In this document: positions 17,401-24,239 of the stretch, one piece after another
How the letters are laid out: every line of letters starts with the position of its first letter
Position numbering within the stretch: position 1 is the stretch's first letter
Source of the DNA: Streptomyces sp. DH37
GTDB taxonomy: Bacteria; Actinomycetota; Actinomycetes; Streptomycetales; Streptomycetaceae
NCBI RefSeq assembly: GCF_029813835.1
Contig: NZ_JARVKV010000049.1
Location: forward strand, 1 to 51,530
Length of the DNA stretch: 51,530 bases
Reading direction: 5' to 3'
Program-made: the position numbers and the translations under genes
Notes under the pieces: generated by a model
What the model was told of the DNA's origin: nothing
Database searches by the model: none
Seen by the model: the letters and a program-made list of their open reading frames with translations, nothing else

Positions 17401-17774
17401 GTGAAGGGTCCTTCGCGCCAGTCCCCGAGGAAGTGTGGGCCTTCGATGTCGGCGGCATGCCAGTGCTGCGAAAGTGGTTCGGTTATCGTAAGTCCTCCCC
17501 CAACAGCAAGAAAACGAGTCCTCTTGACGACATCCATGTCGACAGCTGGCCGAGCGAGTGGACGACCGAACTCATCGAGTTGCTGTCCGTACTGCGCCGC
17601 TTGGTTGACCTGATGCCCGACCAGCGAGATCTGCTCGCAGAGGTCCTGGCTGGTCCGGTCGTGACGGAGGAGGAGCTCGAGGCCGCCGGAGTGCTCCCGG
17701 TGCAGGATGCCGCGCGTAAGGCTCGGCACGATGCCACAGAAGGACTCTTTGCAGGACAAGACGAAGTTTCCTGA
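14466..17774 (+). CDS. Type ISP-like restriction-modification enzyme lacking the helicase domain
   Basis: A 1102-residue single-chain enzyme. The N-terminus has a PD-(D/E)XK nuclease motif (RPDYAL, then GYIEVKKPG; Asp70, Glu84, Lys86). A gamma-class N6-adenine methylase follows, with motif I DPAMGTGTFLH near 375 and catalytic NPPYDD near 496. The C-terminal half matches the type ISP target-recognition domain as I remember it (SLGVTSNRSWVSSP; RSFDRQWLIADNR; HHFNGRGGRI). LlaGI-type enzymes carry a RecA-like helicase between nuclease and methylase; none is visible, making this closer to type IIG architecture. GTG 14466 follows GGGGGGAAG; a GTG at 14427 is in frame. Codon use is clearly more AT-rich than its neighbours, indicating separate transfer. 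Likely phage defence. Confidence 0.87.
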   Translation: MPDGLYDWLLEAVSEFGRSCKMKLAGGGGPEAAIRSPLEALLKAVGDHHSLHEVTWHDEVSIPELGVRPDYALQVNGLVTGYIEVKKPGLSIDPEGFTGRNKAQWERLRDLPNLLYTNGTEWRLFHHGDQLGETVRFTGALRSAGERLEPTDPAAFDALMRTFLLWSPPPIRQVSRLVQHIAPLCRLLRAAVLEQLAAEAKSSAAEDDVRARPFSGLKSDWRKLLFPSADDATFADGYAQAVTFALLLAHTEDIPLTESSLHEIGRRLDADHALMGKALQLLTDNINERFEVTLNLLTRTVSCVDWPAIRRGNRDAYLHLYENFLTVYDGKLRQKSGSYYTPREVVEEMVRLTEEVLRTRLGKTQGYAEDSVRIVDPAMGTGTFLHTIIERVAAQSSERHGPAMARDAIGQLARRLYGFELQMGPFAVAEMRASDLLKRHQTPLPEGGLNLFVTDTLDNPFVEEQELASTYGVLSASRKRANRVKGKIPVTVVIGNPPYDDKAENRGGWIEKRPKGQEPPLLDTFRYPGNGRYEHVLKNMYVYFWRWATWKVFDAHETDQHGVICFITPSGFATGPGGRGMRDYLRRTCDEGWIINLSPEGQRADVSTRIFPKVAQPLAICIFVRRADAHPERPARIHYRTVAGKRAEKFQQLKEIRLDDGGWREAHHENVCPFTPVTQSGWDDFPALNDLFPWSSLGVTSNRSWVSSPSAETLRRRWARLIREDDPVEKAELFKVTDGRTLDRKRDPLPGRPAHQLPIGEETSTVPGLLRVALRSFDRQWLIADNRVLDRPRPDLWAALREGQLFLNQQSSHEIDSGPAVVATALIPDTHHFNGRGGRIMPILHPDGSANVPAGLLVHLAHELGLKQVTVQDLAAYTIAVAGHTVFTEQFTEELLTPGVRLPITRNRETWQKAVRIGAEVLWASTYGECCPDPGNARPAKDVTFPQGDRRQIRYLTHIGAGVPEKIRYDSKTQTLHVGEGSFAPVPEEVWAFDVGGMPVLRKWFGYRKSSPNSKKTSPLDDIHVDSWPSEWTTELIELLSVLRRLVDLMPDQRDLLAEVLAGPVVTEEELEAAGVLPVQDAARKARHDATEGLFAGQDEVS

Positions 17775-17793
17775 AGCACAGGGAAATCAAGGA

Positions 17794-18189
17794 TCAGGCT
17801 AGATAACCGACCGCTTCATCCAATGAAAAATCACCTTGGGCCAATTTGCGCAAGGCGTACGGAATGCGAGAATAATTAACCTCGGATTTACCAGAAGCTT
17901 CCAAAGCATCCGCGAATGCCACAACCTCGCTTAGCTGATTCTCGGCTTTCTCCTGCTCGGCACGGTGAAATAGCGCTGCCCCGAACGCGGTTACCGACAA
18001 GGTTCCGTTCGTCTCCGTGATCACTCCCATCCAGAGCAAGGTCGGCACGTCAGCCTGTACCTGTTGCGGATTAAGTCCACGAGCCGCCGCAGATTCTGGA
18101 TCTCGGACGGGGTTAGGAAGAGTGCTGCGCATTAGTTCAGTCAGGATCTGGTACTGCGAGTTGCTTAGGACAACATGAGGGATGGACAT
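17794..18189 (-). CDS. Small winged-helix-like protein, convergent partner of the restriction enzyme
   Basis: A 131-residue protein, convergent with the restriction-methylase gene and only 19 bp from its stop, with the same AT-rich composition, so the two probably moved together. The sequence begins SIPHVVLSNSQYQILTELMR and has DVPTLLWMGVITETNGTLSVTAFGAALF, the helix-then-wing spacing of a winged helix-turn-helix. The C-terminal part is helical (SEVVAFADALEAS, ALRKLAQGDFSLDEA). A regulatory or antagonist role is possible, but no family was recognised. ATG 18189 is the only good start. Confidence 0.6.
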   Translation of the reverse strand: MSIPHVVLSNSQYQILTELMRSTLPNPVRDPESAAARGLNPQQVQADVPTLLWMGVITETNGTLSVTAFGAALFHRAEQEKAENQLSEVVAFADALEASGKSEVNYSRIPYALRKLAQGDFSLDEAVGYLA

Positions 18190-18424
18190 GCGCTATGCCT
18201 AGCACATTGGAAGCTCCACTTGTCGCAAGCGCACACACTCCGCTCGGAAAGTACGTTTATATCTTGGTGCAGGCATGGTGCTACCAGTGCCGCAGATCAA
18301 CTCCGACAGCCCAGGCCAGAGCAGGGAGGCCGTGGTCACCCTCGGCCGTCGTCTGTCATCGTCGGCCGCCCTCGCACGCCCCATAGACGGTCCGGAGGGC
18401 GATACGGCGTGGTGGGATGGCCCT

Positions 18425-18625
18425 ATGACTGACGTCGTACCGACCGACCCCCATGCCGAATCCGAGTGGGGGCGCGTCGCCCTCTGGCTCGACCCCTCGA
18501 ACATCCGCTGGCTGGCCCAGCACTGCTGCTGCGGCGACGAGGCATCCGAAGAGGACCATGACCGGTGCAGCCGCATTCGCTTCCGCTCCAGCACGGCCCT
18601 TCACAAGTCCAGGAACAGCGCATGA
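18425..18625 (+). CDS. Small conserved actinobacterial protein with Cys cluster
   Basis: A 66-residue protein from ATG 18425 (DVVPTDPHAESEWGRVALWLD...WLAQHCCCGDEASEED). It contains HCCCG and a later C, a possible metal site. I have the impression that close relatives are common in Streptomyces, but cannot name a family. It lies 35 bp upstream of the tRNA-Ser fragment at 18661 and may be part of the segment that once sat beside that tRNA. An upstream in-frame extension (from 18275) has no ribosome site. Confidence 0.5.
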   Translation: MTDVVPTDPHAESEWGRVALWLDPSNIRWLAQHCCCGDEASEEDHDRCSRIRFRSSTALHKSRNSA

Positions 18626-18660
18626 GTCCCGGGCTCTGCCATCCGGTTACCGCACACGAT

Positions 18661-18717
18661 CTTGAAAACCGTCGTGGCGGCAACGTCACCGTGGGTTCAA
18701 ATCCCACAGCCTCCGCC
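18661..18717 (+). pseudogene. 3' fragment of tRNA-Ser(UGA): relic attachment site
   Basis: The sequence reads as the last two-thirds of a serine tRNA: anticodon loop CTTGAAA, a long variable arm (GTCGTGGCGGCAACGTCAC), a perfect T arm around GGTTCAAATCC, and acceptor 3' strand GCCTCCG. No 5' half is present: nothing upstream pairs with the acceptor strand, and the anticodon stem has a mismatch at its 5' side. Homology therefore starts at the anticodon loop, the usual crossover point for tyrosine-integrase elements. It is not a functional tRNA. Confidence 0.8.
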
Positions 18718-18722
18718 CTTCA

Positions 18723-18757
18723 ACGGCCCCTGACCAGCATAAACGGTCAGGGGCCGT
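18723..18757 (+). terminator. Hairpin terminator behind the tRNA fragment
   Basis: ACGGCCCCTGACC (18723-18735) pairs perfectly with 18745-18757 across a nine-base loop, six bases after the tRNA 3' end. This is the typical tRNA terminator copied along with the fragment. Confidence 0.75.
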
Positions 18758-18811
18758 CGTCATGCCTACTGCCCGTCGGCGACCACCATTCCCCATGATT
18801 CCCCGCCCGAT

Positions 18812-18831
18812 GGGGCACGGAAGGGGCACGG
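18812..18831 (+). repeat. Paired GGGGCACGG repeats, possible integrase arm sites
   Basis: GGGGCACGG occurs at 18812-18820 and 18823-18831, one helical turn apart, about 95 bp beyond the tRNA fragment. Such paired repeats near a tRNA core often bind a tyrosine integrase; no such gene remains in the window. Confidence 0.35.
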
Positions 18832-18926
18832 CCATCACAGTACGAATCGGTTTCTATGAGTCACGGGTTTCGAGGTTTGGAAGCTGCCATACTCGCTCGC
18901 GGATATAGAGGGCGGGAGGTAGGCGA

Positions 18927-19412
18927 ATGTCTTCGTTCGTCAGCGCAGGGGGCTTTGGCATCCTCATCCTTGCTGCGGCACTCGCACTCGGGCTCAGGCG
19001 TCATAGTCATAGCAGGAGACGTGTGCCTGGACCGACTGTGTACCGGATGTTGAGTCCCCAGGGACCTGCCGAGACCTTCGACCTGTCGAGTCCTCCGTCT
19101 CCCTTCCGGATCATGGCGCCTGGAGAAGGCGTGGTACCTACGCTCGCGCGGAAGCACATGGCGGGGCCTGGGACAGCATGGTTTGAGCCGGGTGGTCCCC
19201 TTGTGTTCGAGCTTGGCACCGGCGATACCCACGTCATCCCACGGGAGCACATCGTGAGCGTGGAGCGGTATGACGGAAATTATCCGCGTGAAGCTGACGA
19301 ACAGATTTTGAAGATCACGCTGAGTCCTACGTCGTCGCTCTGGATGATCGTGGTCCATGCGAAGGTGAGGGATCTCGGCAAGTGGTTCAAGCTCCGAGCT
19401 AAGAGCCGCTGA
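18927..19412 (+). CDS. Membrane-anchored protein of unknown function
   Basis: A 161-residue protein with one N-terminal membrane helix (about 6-23, SAGGFGILILAAALALGL) followed by a basic RRHSHSRRR stretch, then a cytoplasmic beta-rich domain (TAWFEPGGPLVFELGTGDTHVIPREHIVSVERY...LKITLSP) that resembles a PH-like fold in pattern only. ATG 18927 has GGAGGT seven bases upstream. It sits alone between the tRNA relic and a structured non-coding region. No family is assigned. Confidence 0.6.
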   Translation: MSSFVSAGGFGILILAAALALGLRRHSHSRRRVPGPTVYRMLSPQGPAETFDLSSPPSPFRIMAPGEGVVPTLARKHMAGPGTAWFEPGGPLVFELGTGDTHVIPREHIVSVERYDGNYPREADEQILKITLSPTSSLWMIVVHAKVRDLGKWFKLRAKSR

Positions 19413-19442
19413 GGTCGGCGGAGCGACTTTGGACGGGAGCTG

Positions 19443-19553
19443 CCTTGGGGCGAGAGATCGGGGGTCCTTACGCTGGCCCGCGAATCGGGCTGGCTCCTAG
19501 CCTGCCCGCAAGTGCCCGATCTGGGCCCCCGATCTTCGAGGCTCGCCCCAAGG
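19443..19553. other. Large structured intergenic element, possible clt/origin or RNA
   Basis: The 343-bp gap 19413-19755 holds no convincing gene. Its main feature is a long imperfect inverted repeat: a 22-bp left arm (19443-19464, from CCTTGGGGCGAG into AGATCGGGGG) pairs with 19526-19535 and 19542-19553, interrupted by a six-base bulge and a 61-base loop with further GC-rich repeats. It lies between the repressor gene and cargo, where AICEs and rolling-circle plasmids keep transfer loci or single-strand origins. A structured RNA is the alternative. Confidence 0.45.
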
Positions 19554-19755
19554 TGGCTGCCTAAAGTCGTCGGAGCCGACCGGGCCCAGCCACCGCGGCT
19601 CCTTCATCGGGCGGCCGTTCAGCCGCGCGGCCGGCGGACGCCGGGGCGGAGCGGGACGAAGGCAGGAGCGTCGGCCCGGCGGGAGCCGGGCCGCGCGCGG
19701 CGAGCGGTAGCGAGCCGCCTTGAGTAAGTGAAGACAGGTTTCGACAGTCGACAGT

Positions 19756-20529
19756 TCAGCCAGTGGGTTGGGCCAGGTGCGGGCTGTCGGCGGTGATGCG
19801 GTAGGCGAGTTGGGCGCGGTCGCCGCTGGTGGTGAGTTCTTCGAGGATCAGCGGGCGGTCGTCACGGCCCAGGGTCGTGCGGGTGGTGTGGATGACCGGG
19901 GTGGCGTCCGGGAGCTGGAGCGTGATGCGCTCGTCGGGCAGCGGCATGCGGGCGCGGGTGGTCTCGGTCCACGACAGGGTGTGTCCGGCCTCGGTGAGCA
20001 GGGCGTAGATTCGCGCGGGTTCGGTGTCGGGGTGCTCGGCCAGTGCGGTGCCCTCGGCGGTGGCGAACGGGATCAGGGTCCGGTACAGGGCGCGGGTTCC
20101 GGTGGTCGGGTCGGTCAGGAGTCGGTCGACGCCGAAGAGGGCTTCGCCTTCGTCCAGGGCGAGGAGCGGGCCGGTGGTGGCCGTGGTCTTGGTGCGGTAG
20201 ACGCTGGGCTCCTCGGCCGGCTCCCATGCGTCATGGCCGGTGGTGAAGCGGCCTTCGGCGTCGCGGGTGACGGCGCGGGGGATGGTGAGGACTGGGGTGG
20301 GGGCGCCGCGGACGAAGCTGCCCTTGCCGTGGATGACCTCGATGAGTCCTTCGCTGCGCAGGGCTGCGATCGCGTTGCGCACGGTGGGCCGGGAGACCTG
20401 GTAGCGCTCGATGAGCTGGGCCTCTGAGGGCAGCGGCACGCCTGGCGCGAACTCCCCGGAGGCGATGGCGTCGCGGATGGCGGCGGCCACCTGCTTGTAG
20501 AGCGCTCCGGGGCGCTGAATCTCTCCCAT
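19756..20529 (-). CDS. GntR/HutC-family repressor, KorSA-like
   Basis: A 257-residue regulator with an N-terminal winged helix (ALYKQVAAAIRDAIASGEFAPGVPLPSEAQLIERYQVSRPTV, about 8-50) and a UTRA-type ligand domain in the rest. In pSAM2-like elements KorSA represses the pra activator and itself. Here the gene diverges from the Pra/SCO3933-like gene, and the region between carries matching palindromic sites. ATG 20529 is chosen over GTG 20583 because it has a GAGG site and the longer form would read through the operator half-site. Expected role: keeping the element quiescent in the chromosome. Confidence 0.85.
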   Translation of the reverse strand: MGEIQRPGALYKQVAAAIRDAIASGEFAPGVPLPSEAQLIERYQVSRPTVRNAIAALRSEGLIEVIHGKGSFVRGAPTPVLTIPRAVTRDAEGRFTTGHDAWEPAEEPSVYRTKTTATTGPLLALDEGEALFGVDRLLTDPTTGTRALYRTLIPFATAEGTALAEHPDTEPARIYALLTEAGHTLSWTETTRARMPLPDERITLQLPDATPVIHTTRTTLGRDDRPLILEELTTSGDRAQLAYRITADSPHLAQPTG

Positions 20530-20579
20530 GGGTGCCTCGCTGTCGGGTGAGGAAGCGGCGCCGCTCGCTCGGCGCGATG

Positions 20580-20651
20580 TCACTCGTCAGCATAAGTGCT
20601 TGCGCTCGGCCGTCAAGGCATGCATAGTCATCACTCGTCATTACGAGTGAT
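20580..20651. promoter_or_regulatory. KorSA-type operators between repressor and transfer/replication operon
   Basis: ATCACTCGT (20630-20638) and ACGAGTGAT (20643-20651) form a perfect 9-bp inverted repeat around CATT. The half-site TCACTCGTCA also occurs at 20580-20589, near the repressor start. Two sites between divergent genes fit a repressor that controls both itself and the operon starting at 20698. Confidence 0.7.
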
Positions 20652-20697
20652 GTCAGCACAGTGCTGGCGTCCGATCGGCCAAGGAGGCCAACCACTG

Positions 20698-21048
20698 ATG
20701 CAGTCCATCCCTGTGGACACCTCCCGGCTCGGCGTGCTGCGGTGCGCCGTCGCGCCGGAACCGAAGATCGCGGACTTCGAGAAGCAGGAGGTCAAGAAGG
20801 ACCGAGAGGGCAACACGATCTACACCGTGGGCGTCATGGTCCGCCAGGAGGGGCGGCGGGTGTCGGTGATCGAGGTTGCCGTCACCGGAGAGCCCAAGGG
20901 CGTCACAGAAGGGGCCGAGGTACGCATCACCGGTCTGGAGGCGTTCGCCTGGGCCATGGGCGACCGGCACGGCATCAGCTTCCGTGCCGCCGCCGTCACC
21001 CCGGTCACCCCGGCCGCCGCGCCGTCCGGCAAGGGCGGTGGCGTCTGA
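20698..21048 (+). CDS. Pra/SCO3933-family regulatory protein
   Basis: A 116-residue protein, first gene of the replication-transfer operon. The sequence (QSIPVDTSRLGVL...PKIADFEKQEVKKDREGNTIYTVGVMVRQEGR...GVTEGAEVRITGLEAF...HGISFRAAAVTP) matches the small proteins annotated in Streptomyces elements as SCO3933-family regulators, which occupy the place of pSAM2 Pra, the activator of replication, integration and excision. Its beta-rich pattern would also suit an OB-fold. ATG 20698 follows AAGGAGG. The stop overlaps the traB start (TGATG), so expression is coupled. Confidence 0.75.
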   Translation: MQSIPVDTSRLGVLRCAVAPEPKIADFEKQEVKKDREGNTIYTVGVMVRQEGRRVSVIEVAVTGEPKGVTEGAEVRITGLEAFAWAMGDRHGISFRAAAVTPVTPAAAPSGKGGGV

Positions 21049-22352
21049 TGGCAGACCTGATCCTGGTCGTCTTAGCACTGGTGGCAGTGGTCTGGCTGCT
21101 GGGCGGCGGCGAGTGGCTTCGCCGGCGGCGGCCGGACTGGCACTGGTACCTGACCGGCTACCCGCTCACCGCCGCGCGGGTGGTGCTGACCTGGCGGAAG
21201 GTCGCACAGCTCAACGACCTGTCCGTCTCCTACCGGCCGCCTCGGCGCGTGCTCGGCGCAGTGGTGGTCAAGGGCACGGCCCTGCGCTCGACACCTCCGC
21301 GGATCTCCTTCCCGCGCGCTCTGCCGAACGGCCTGTCGCTGCTGGTGCGGCTCCGCCCGGGGCAGACTCCGGCGCCGTTCGTGGAGGCTGCCGAAGCGCT
21401 GGCGCATACCTGGGGCGTGCACAGTGCGCGGGTCACCTCCCCTCGGCGGGGCGTCGTGCTGATCACGGCGACGGCGCGTGATCCGCTCGATGAGCCGCGT
21501 ATGCCGGACGACTCCGGCTCGCCGTCGCTGCTGTCGGCGGTGGTCGGTGTGCTGGAGACCGGCCGTGCGTGGGTGATGGACTTCCGGCGTGTGCCGCACT
21601 GGCTGATCGTCGGGGCCACCCAGTCGGGTAAGTCCACACTCCTGGCGCGGCTCGTCGCCCAGCTCGCGCCGCAGCCGGTCGCCCTGGTCGGGATCGACTG
21701 CAAGGGCGGCATGGAGCTGGGGTTGTTCGGGGACCGGCTGTCGGTGCTGACCACCTGTCGCCGTGAGGCGGTGGCCGTGCTGAGCGCGCTCGTCACCGAC
21801 ATGCAGGAGCGCATGCAACTGTGCCGCCGGGCCGGTGCCCGGTCCGTCTGGGACCTGCCGGAGAAGTCGCGGCCGGTGCCCGTGGTGGTGATCGTGGACG
21901 AGTTGGCGGAGCTGTATCTGACCAGCGGATCGAAGGAGGACCGGGCGGAGGCCGAGCAGTGTTCCAGCTACCTGCTGCGGCTGGCTCAGCTCGGCGCGGC
22001 CCTGGGGGTGCATCTGGTGGTCGCCGGGCAGCGGGTCGGCTCCGATCTGGGACCTGGCGTGACCGCGCTGCGGGCACAGCTCACCGGACGGATCTGCCAC
22101 CGGGTCAACGATCCCGGCACGGCGGAGATGACCCTTGGTGATCTCCACAAAGACGCCGTGATCGTCGCGCAGACCATTGGCACGGGTCAGAAGGGTGTCG
22201 CGGTCACCACCGATGACACGGACGGCTGGGTACGGGGCCGCTCCTGGCTGACCACTCCGGAAGAGGCGCGGCGCATCACCTCGGAGCATGCGGGCATCGC
22301 TCCGCGCCTGCCCTTTCTGAGCGCTGCCCTGGGCGGGGGTGAGCAGGAGTGA
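21048..22352 (+). CDS. traB: FtsK/SpoIIIE-like DNA translocase TraB (conjugal transfer)
   Basis: A 434-residue protein with an N-terminal membrane helix (about 2-18) and a RecA-like motor with Walker A GATQSGKST (about 188-196) and Walker B VVVIVDELAEL (about 280-290). In Streptomyces, TraB-type hexamers move double-stranded DNA between mycelia without a nick or a type IV secretion system. The later motif QRVGSDLGPGVTALRAQLTGRICHRV is typical of FtsK-like proteins from these elements. The C-terminus is short, so the DNA-recognition domain may be reduced. Start and stop overlap both neighbours. Confidence 0.9.
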   Translation: MADLILVVLALVAVVWLLGGGEWLRRRRPDWHWYLTGYPLTAARVVLTWRKVAQLNDLSVSYRPPRRVLGAVVVKGTALRSTPPRISFPRALPNGLSLLVRLRPGQTPAPFVEAAEALAHTWGVHSARVTSPRRGVVLITATARDPLDEPRMPDDSGSPSLLSAVVGVLETGRAWVMDFRRVPHWLIVGATQSGKSTLLARLVAQLAPQPVALVGIDCKGGMELGLFGDRLSVLTTCRREAVAVLSALVTDMQERMQLCRRAGARSVWDLPEKSRPVPVVVIVDELAELYLTSGSKEDRAEAEQCSSYLLRLAQLGAALGVHLVVAGQRVGSDLGPGVTALRAQLTGRICHRVNDPGTAEMTLGDLHKDAVIVAQTIGTGQKGVAVTTDDTDGWVRGRSWLTTPEEARRITSEHAGIAPRLPFLSAALGGGEQE

Positions 22353-22540
22353 CCAGTTCCCCGATGCCGCTGGTGGTGATCTTCGGGCTCGTCACCGTGC
22401 TCCTGGTCCGCTCCCGCGACGTCCGGCCCTGGGAAGCGGTCGTGGTCGCCCTGTTCGGCTTCTACCTGGCCCTGACGCCGGTCGGCTGGGCCGTCCTCGG
22501 CGCCGTCGAGTGGCTGCTCGGCGGCTTCCTGCACACCTGA
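22349..22540 (+). CDS. Small two-helix membrane protein, Spd-like
   Basis: A 63-residue protein starting at GTG overlapping the traB stop (GTGA). It is almost entirely two membrane helices (about 8-21 and 30-60) joined by RSRDVRPWE. Small membrane proteins immediately downstream of traB are usual in conjugative Streptomyces elements, where Spd proteins promote spread between septal compartments of the recipient. Function is inferred from position and topology. Confidence 0.7.
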   Translation: MTSSPMPLVVIFGLVTVLLVRSRDVRPWEAVVVALFGFYLALTPVGWAVLGAVEWLLGGFLHT

Positions 22541-22559
22541 GACGAGAAGAGAGCCGCTG

Positions 22560-22673
22560 ATGCCGATGCGCCGTGTGCGCTGCCCCATCTGCAAGGGCGA
22601 GGGCTCCCGGAAGACCTGGACCGGCCGCCGGCACCGATGCCGTGTCTGCCGGGGTGCCGGGACCATCCGCTGA
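22560..22673 (+). CDS. Tiny zinc-finger protein with two CxxCxGxG-like motifs
   Basis: A 37-residue product from ATG 22560 with a GAGAAGAGAG site. CPICKGEG (residues 8-15) and CRVCRGAG (27-34) form a four-cysteine DnaJ-type zinc module with a basic loop between. It lies 19 bp after the Spd-like gene within the transfer-replication operon. Tiny proteins of this kind recur in Streptomyces elements and may bind single-stranded DNA or a partner protein. The paired motifs and clean ribosome site support it despite its size. Confidence 0.65.
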   Translation: MPMRRVRCPICKGEGSRKTWTGRRHRCRVCRGAGTIR

Positions 22674-22713
22674 CCCGCCCGTCACCACACCGGTCCGTCA
22701 AGGAGTGATCGCC

Positions 22714-22800
22714 ATGGACGCGAGCCACCCATCCCCATCCATCCGTGCCGCTGTGGCGGCCCACCCCGGGAGGTCCCCACCATCACCGCCGAGTCCATGA
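22714..22800 (+). CDS. Short peptide coupled to the replication initiator
   Basis: A 28-codon frame (MDASHPSPSIRAAVAAHPG...) with an AAGGAG site eight bases upstream; its stop overlaps the repSA start by four bases (ATGA). The repSA start has no ribosome site of its own, so this short frame probably acts as a translational leader. The peptide itself resembles nothing known. Confidence 0.45.
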   Translation: MDASHPSPSIRAAVAAHPGRSPPSPPSP

Positions 22801-24239
22801 CCTCGGCCGACAGGCGCGCCGTGCTCGACCGCGCGGCGCGCCTGCGCCTTCTCTCCGACGCCGAACGCGACGTCATCCGCCTCGCGTCCGATCCACTGTT
22901 CCCGCGCTGGCTGGAACAGATAACCGCCACCGGCGGCTGTGCACACCCGGTGCACCTGGCGGGCTCCACCACCACCTACGACGCGCTCACCGGTGAAGTC
23001 CTGCACCACTACGACACCGCGAACGAGCCGGGCGAGCGGCTGTCGGTCCGCTGCCGCAACCGCCGCTCCACCGTCTGCGCCCCGTGCTCCCGGCTGCACG
23101 CCGGGGACACCTTCCACCTGGTGCGCGCCGGCCTGGTCGGCGGCAAGAACGTCCCCGCCGACGTACGGGACCGGCCGCGGTTGTTCCTGACCCTGACCGC
23201 CCCCGGCTTCGGCTCGGTCCACCGTGCGGCCGACGGATCCCCGTGCCGTCCTCGGCGGGCTGGTGGCGAGTGTGAGCACGGGCGCCCGGTCGGCTGCCCG
23301 GTCGTGCACGACGTAACCGATCCGCTCGTCGGCCAACCGATCTGCCCCGGCTGCTACGACTACTGCGGCCACGTGCTGTGGCACGCCTACGCGGGGCGGC
23401 TGTGGAAGGCATTCACCGACAACCTCTACAACCACTTGGCCGCGCGTACCGGACGCACCCGGACCGGACTCCGCCGGACGGTACGCCTCTCCTACGCCAA
23501 GGTGGCCGAGTACCAGAAGCGCGCGGCCGTCCACATCCATGCCGTGCTGCGCCTCGACGGCGCGGGCGGCCCGGCCACTCCGCCCCCGGCCTGGATCGAC
23601 GCCGACACCCTCACCCGTGCCGTGCGCACCGCTGCGGCGGCCGTCCACCTGACCACGATCCACAGTGCCGCGCTCGGTGAGTACGCCTTGCGCTGGGGCG
23701 ATCAGCTCGACGTCCGGCCGCTGCGCGCCTTCGACGGCCCCGAAGGTCTGACCGACGACGCGGTCGCGGCGTACGTGGCGAAGTACGTCACCAAGGGCGC
23801 GGCCGACACCGCCGCCGGCCTCGACCACCGGCTGACCGGCCCCGGTGACCTGCGCACCGCTCCCGTCCCCCCGCACGTACGCGCTCTCATGGCAACCTGC
23901 TGGCGCCTGGGCGGCCTGGCCGAACTGGAGCCGCTGCGGCTGCGGGCCTGGGCTCACACCCTCGGCTACCGGGGCCACGTCCTGACCAAGTCCCGTGCGT
24001 ACTCCACCACCTACGCGGCCCTGCGCGCCGAACGCGCCGAGTACGAGCGGGCCGTGCAGGACTCGGGGTCGCTCCCCGGACCGGAGACGGTCACCGATGC
24101 CCACTGGCGCTACGTCGGCTCCGGCCACTCCCCCGGTGCCGCGCTCATCGCCGCGGGCGTCGCCGACGACCTGGCCCGGAATCGGGAGGTGGCCCGGGAA
24201 GCTCTCCGCTCCGGCCCCGGGGGCGCTCTTGGCACCTGA
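22797..24239 (+). CDS. repSA: Replication initiator protein RepSA
   Basis: A 480-residue rolling-circle initiator as found in pSAM2-type elements. It contains an N-terminal region with zinc-like Cys pairs (STVCAPCSRLH; ICPGCYDYCGH), a HUH metal motif VHIHAVLRL (His245, His247), and a candidate nicking tyrosine in VAAYVAKYVTKG (about 325-335). HUH initiators nick the plus origin and remain linked to the 5' end, letting the excised element replicate before transfer. The start overlaps the 28-codon leader. The double-stranded origin is not identifiable by eye; it may lie within or after this gene. Confidence 0.87.
   Translation: MTSADRRAVLDRAARLRLLSDAERDVIRLASDPLFPRWLEQITATGGCAHPVHLAGSTTTYDALTGEVLHHYDTANEPGERLSVRCRNRRSTVCAPCSRLHAGDTFHLVRAGLVGGKNVPADVRDRPRLFLTLTAPGFGSVHRAADGSPCRPRRAGGECEHGRPVGCPVVHDVTDPLVGQPICPGCYDYCGHVLWHAYAGRLWKAFTDNLYNHLAARTGRTRTGLRRTVRLSYAKVAEYQKRAAVHIHAVLRLDGAGGPATPPPAWIDADTLTRAVRTAAAAVHLTTIHSAALGEYALRWGDQLDVRPLRAFDGPEGLTDDAVAAYVAKYVTKGAADTAAGLDHRLTGPGDLRTAPVPPHVRALMATCWRLGGLAELEPLRLRAWAHTLGYRGHVLTKSRAYSTTYAALRAERAEYERAVQDSGSLPGPETVTDAHWRYVGSGHSPGAALIAAGVADDLARNREVAREALRSGPGGALGT

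Noticed and set aside
18595..18720. A functional tRNA-Ser
   Set aside because: The acceptor 5' strand and D arm are missing and no upstream sequence pairs with GCCTCCG; only the 3' part from the anticodon loop is present.
19512..19727. A 71-codon gene in the structured gap
   Set aside because: It is Arg/Pro/Ala-rich with no ribosome site and overlaps the inverted repeat.
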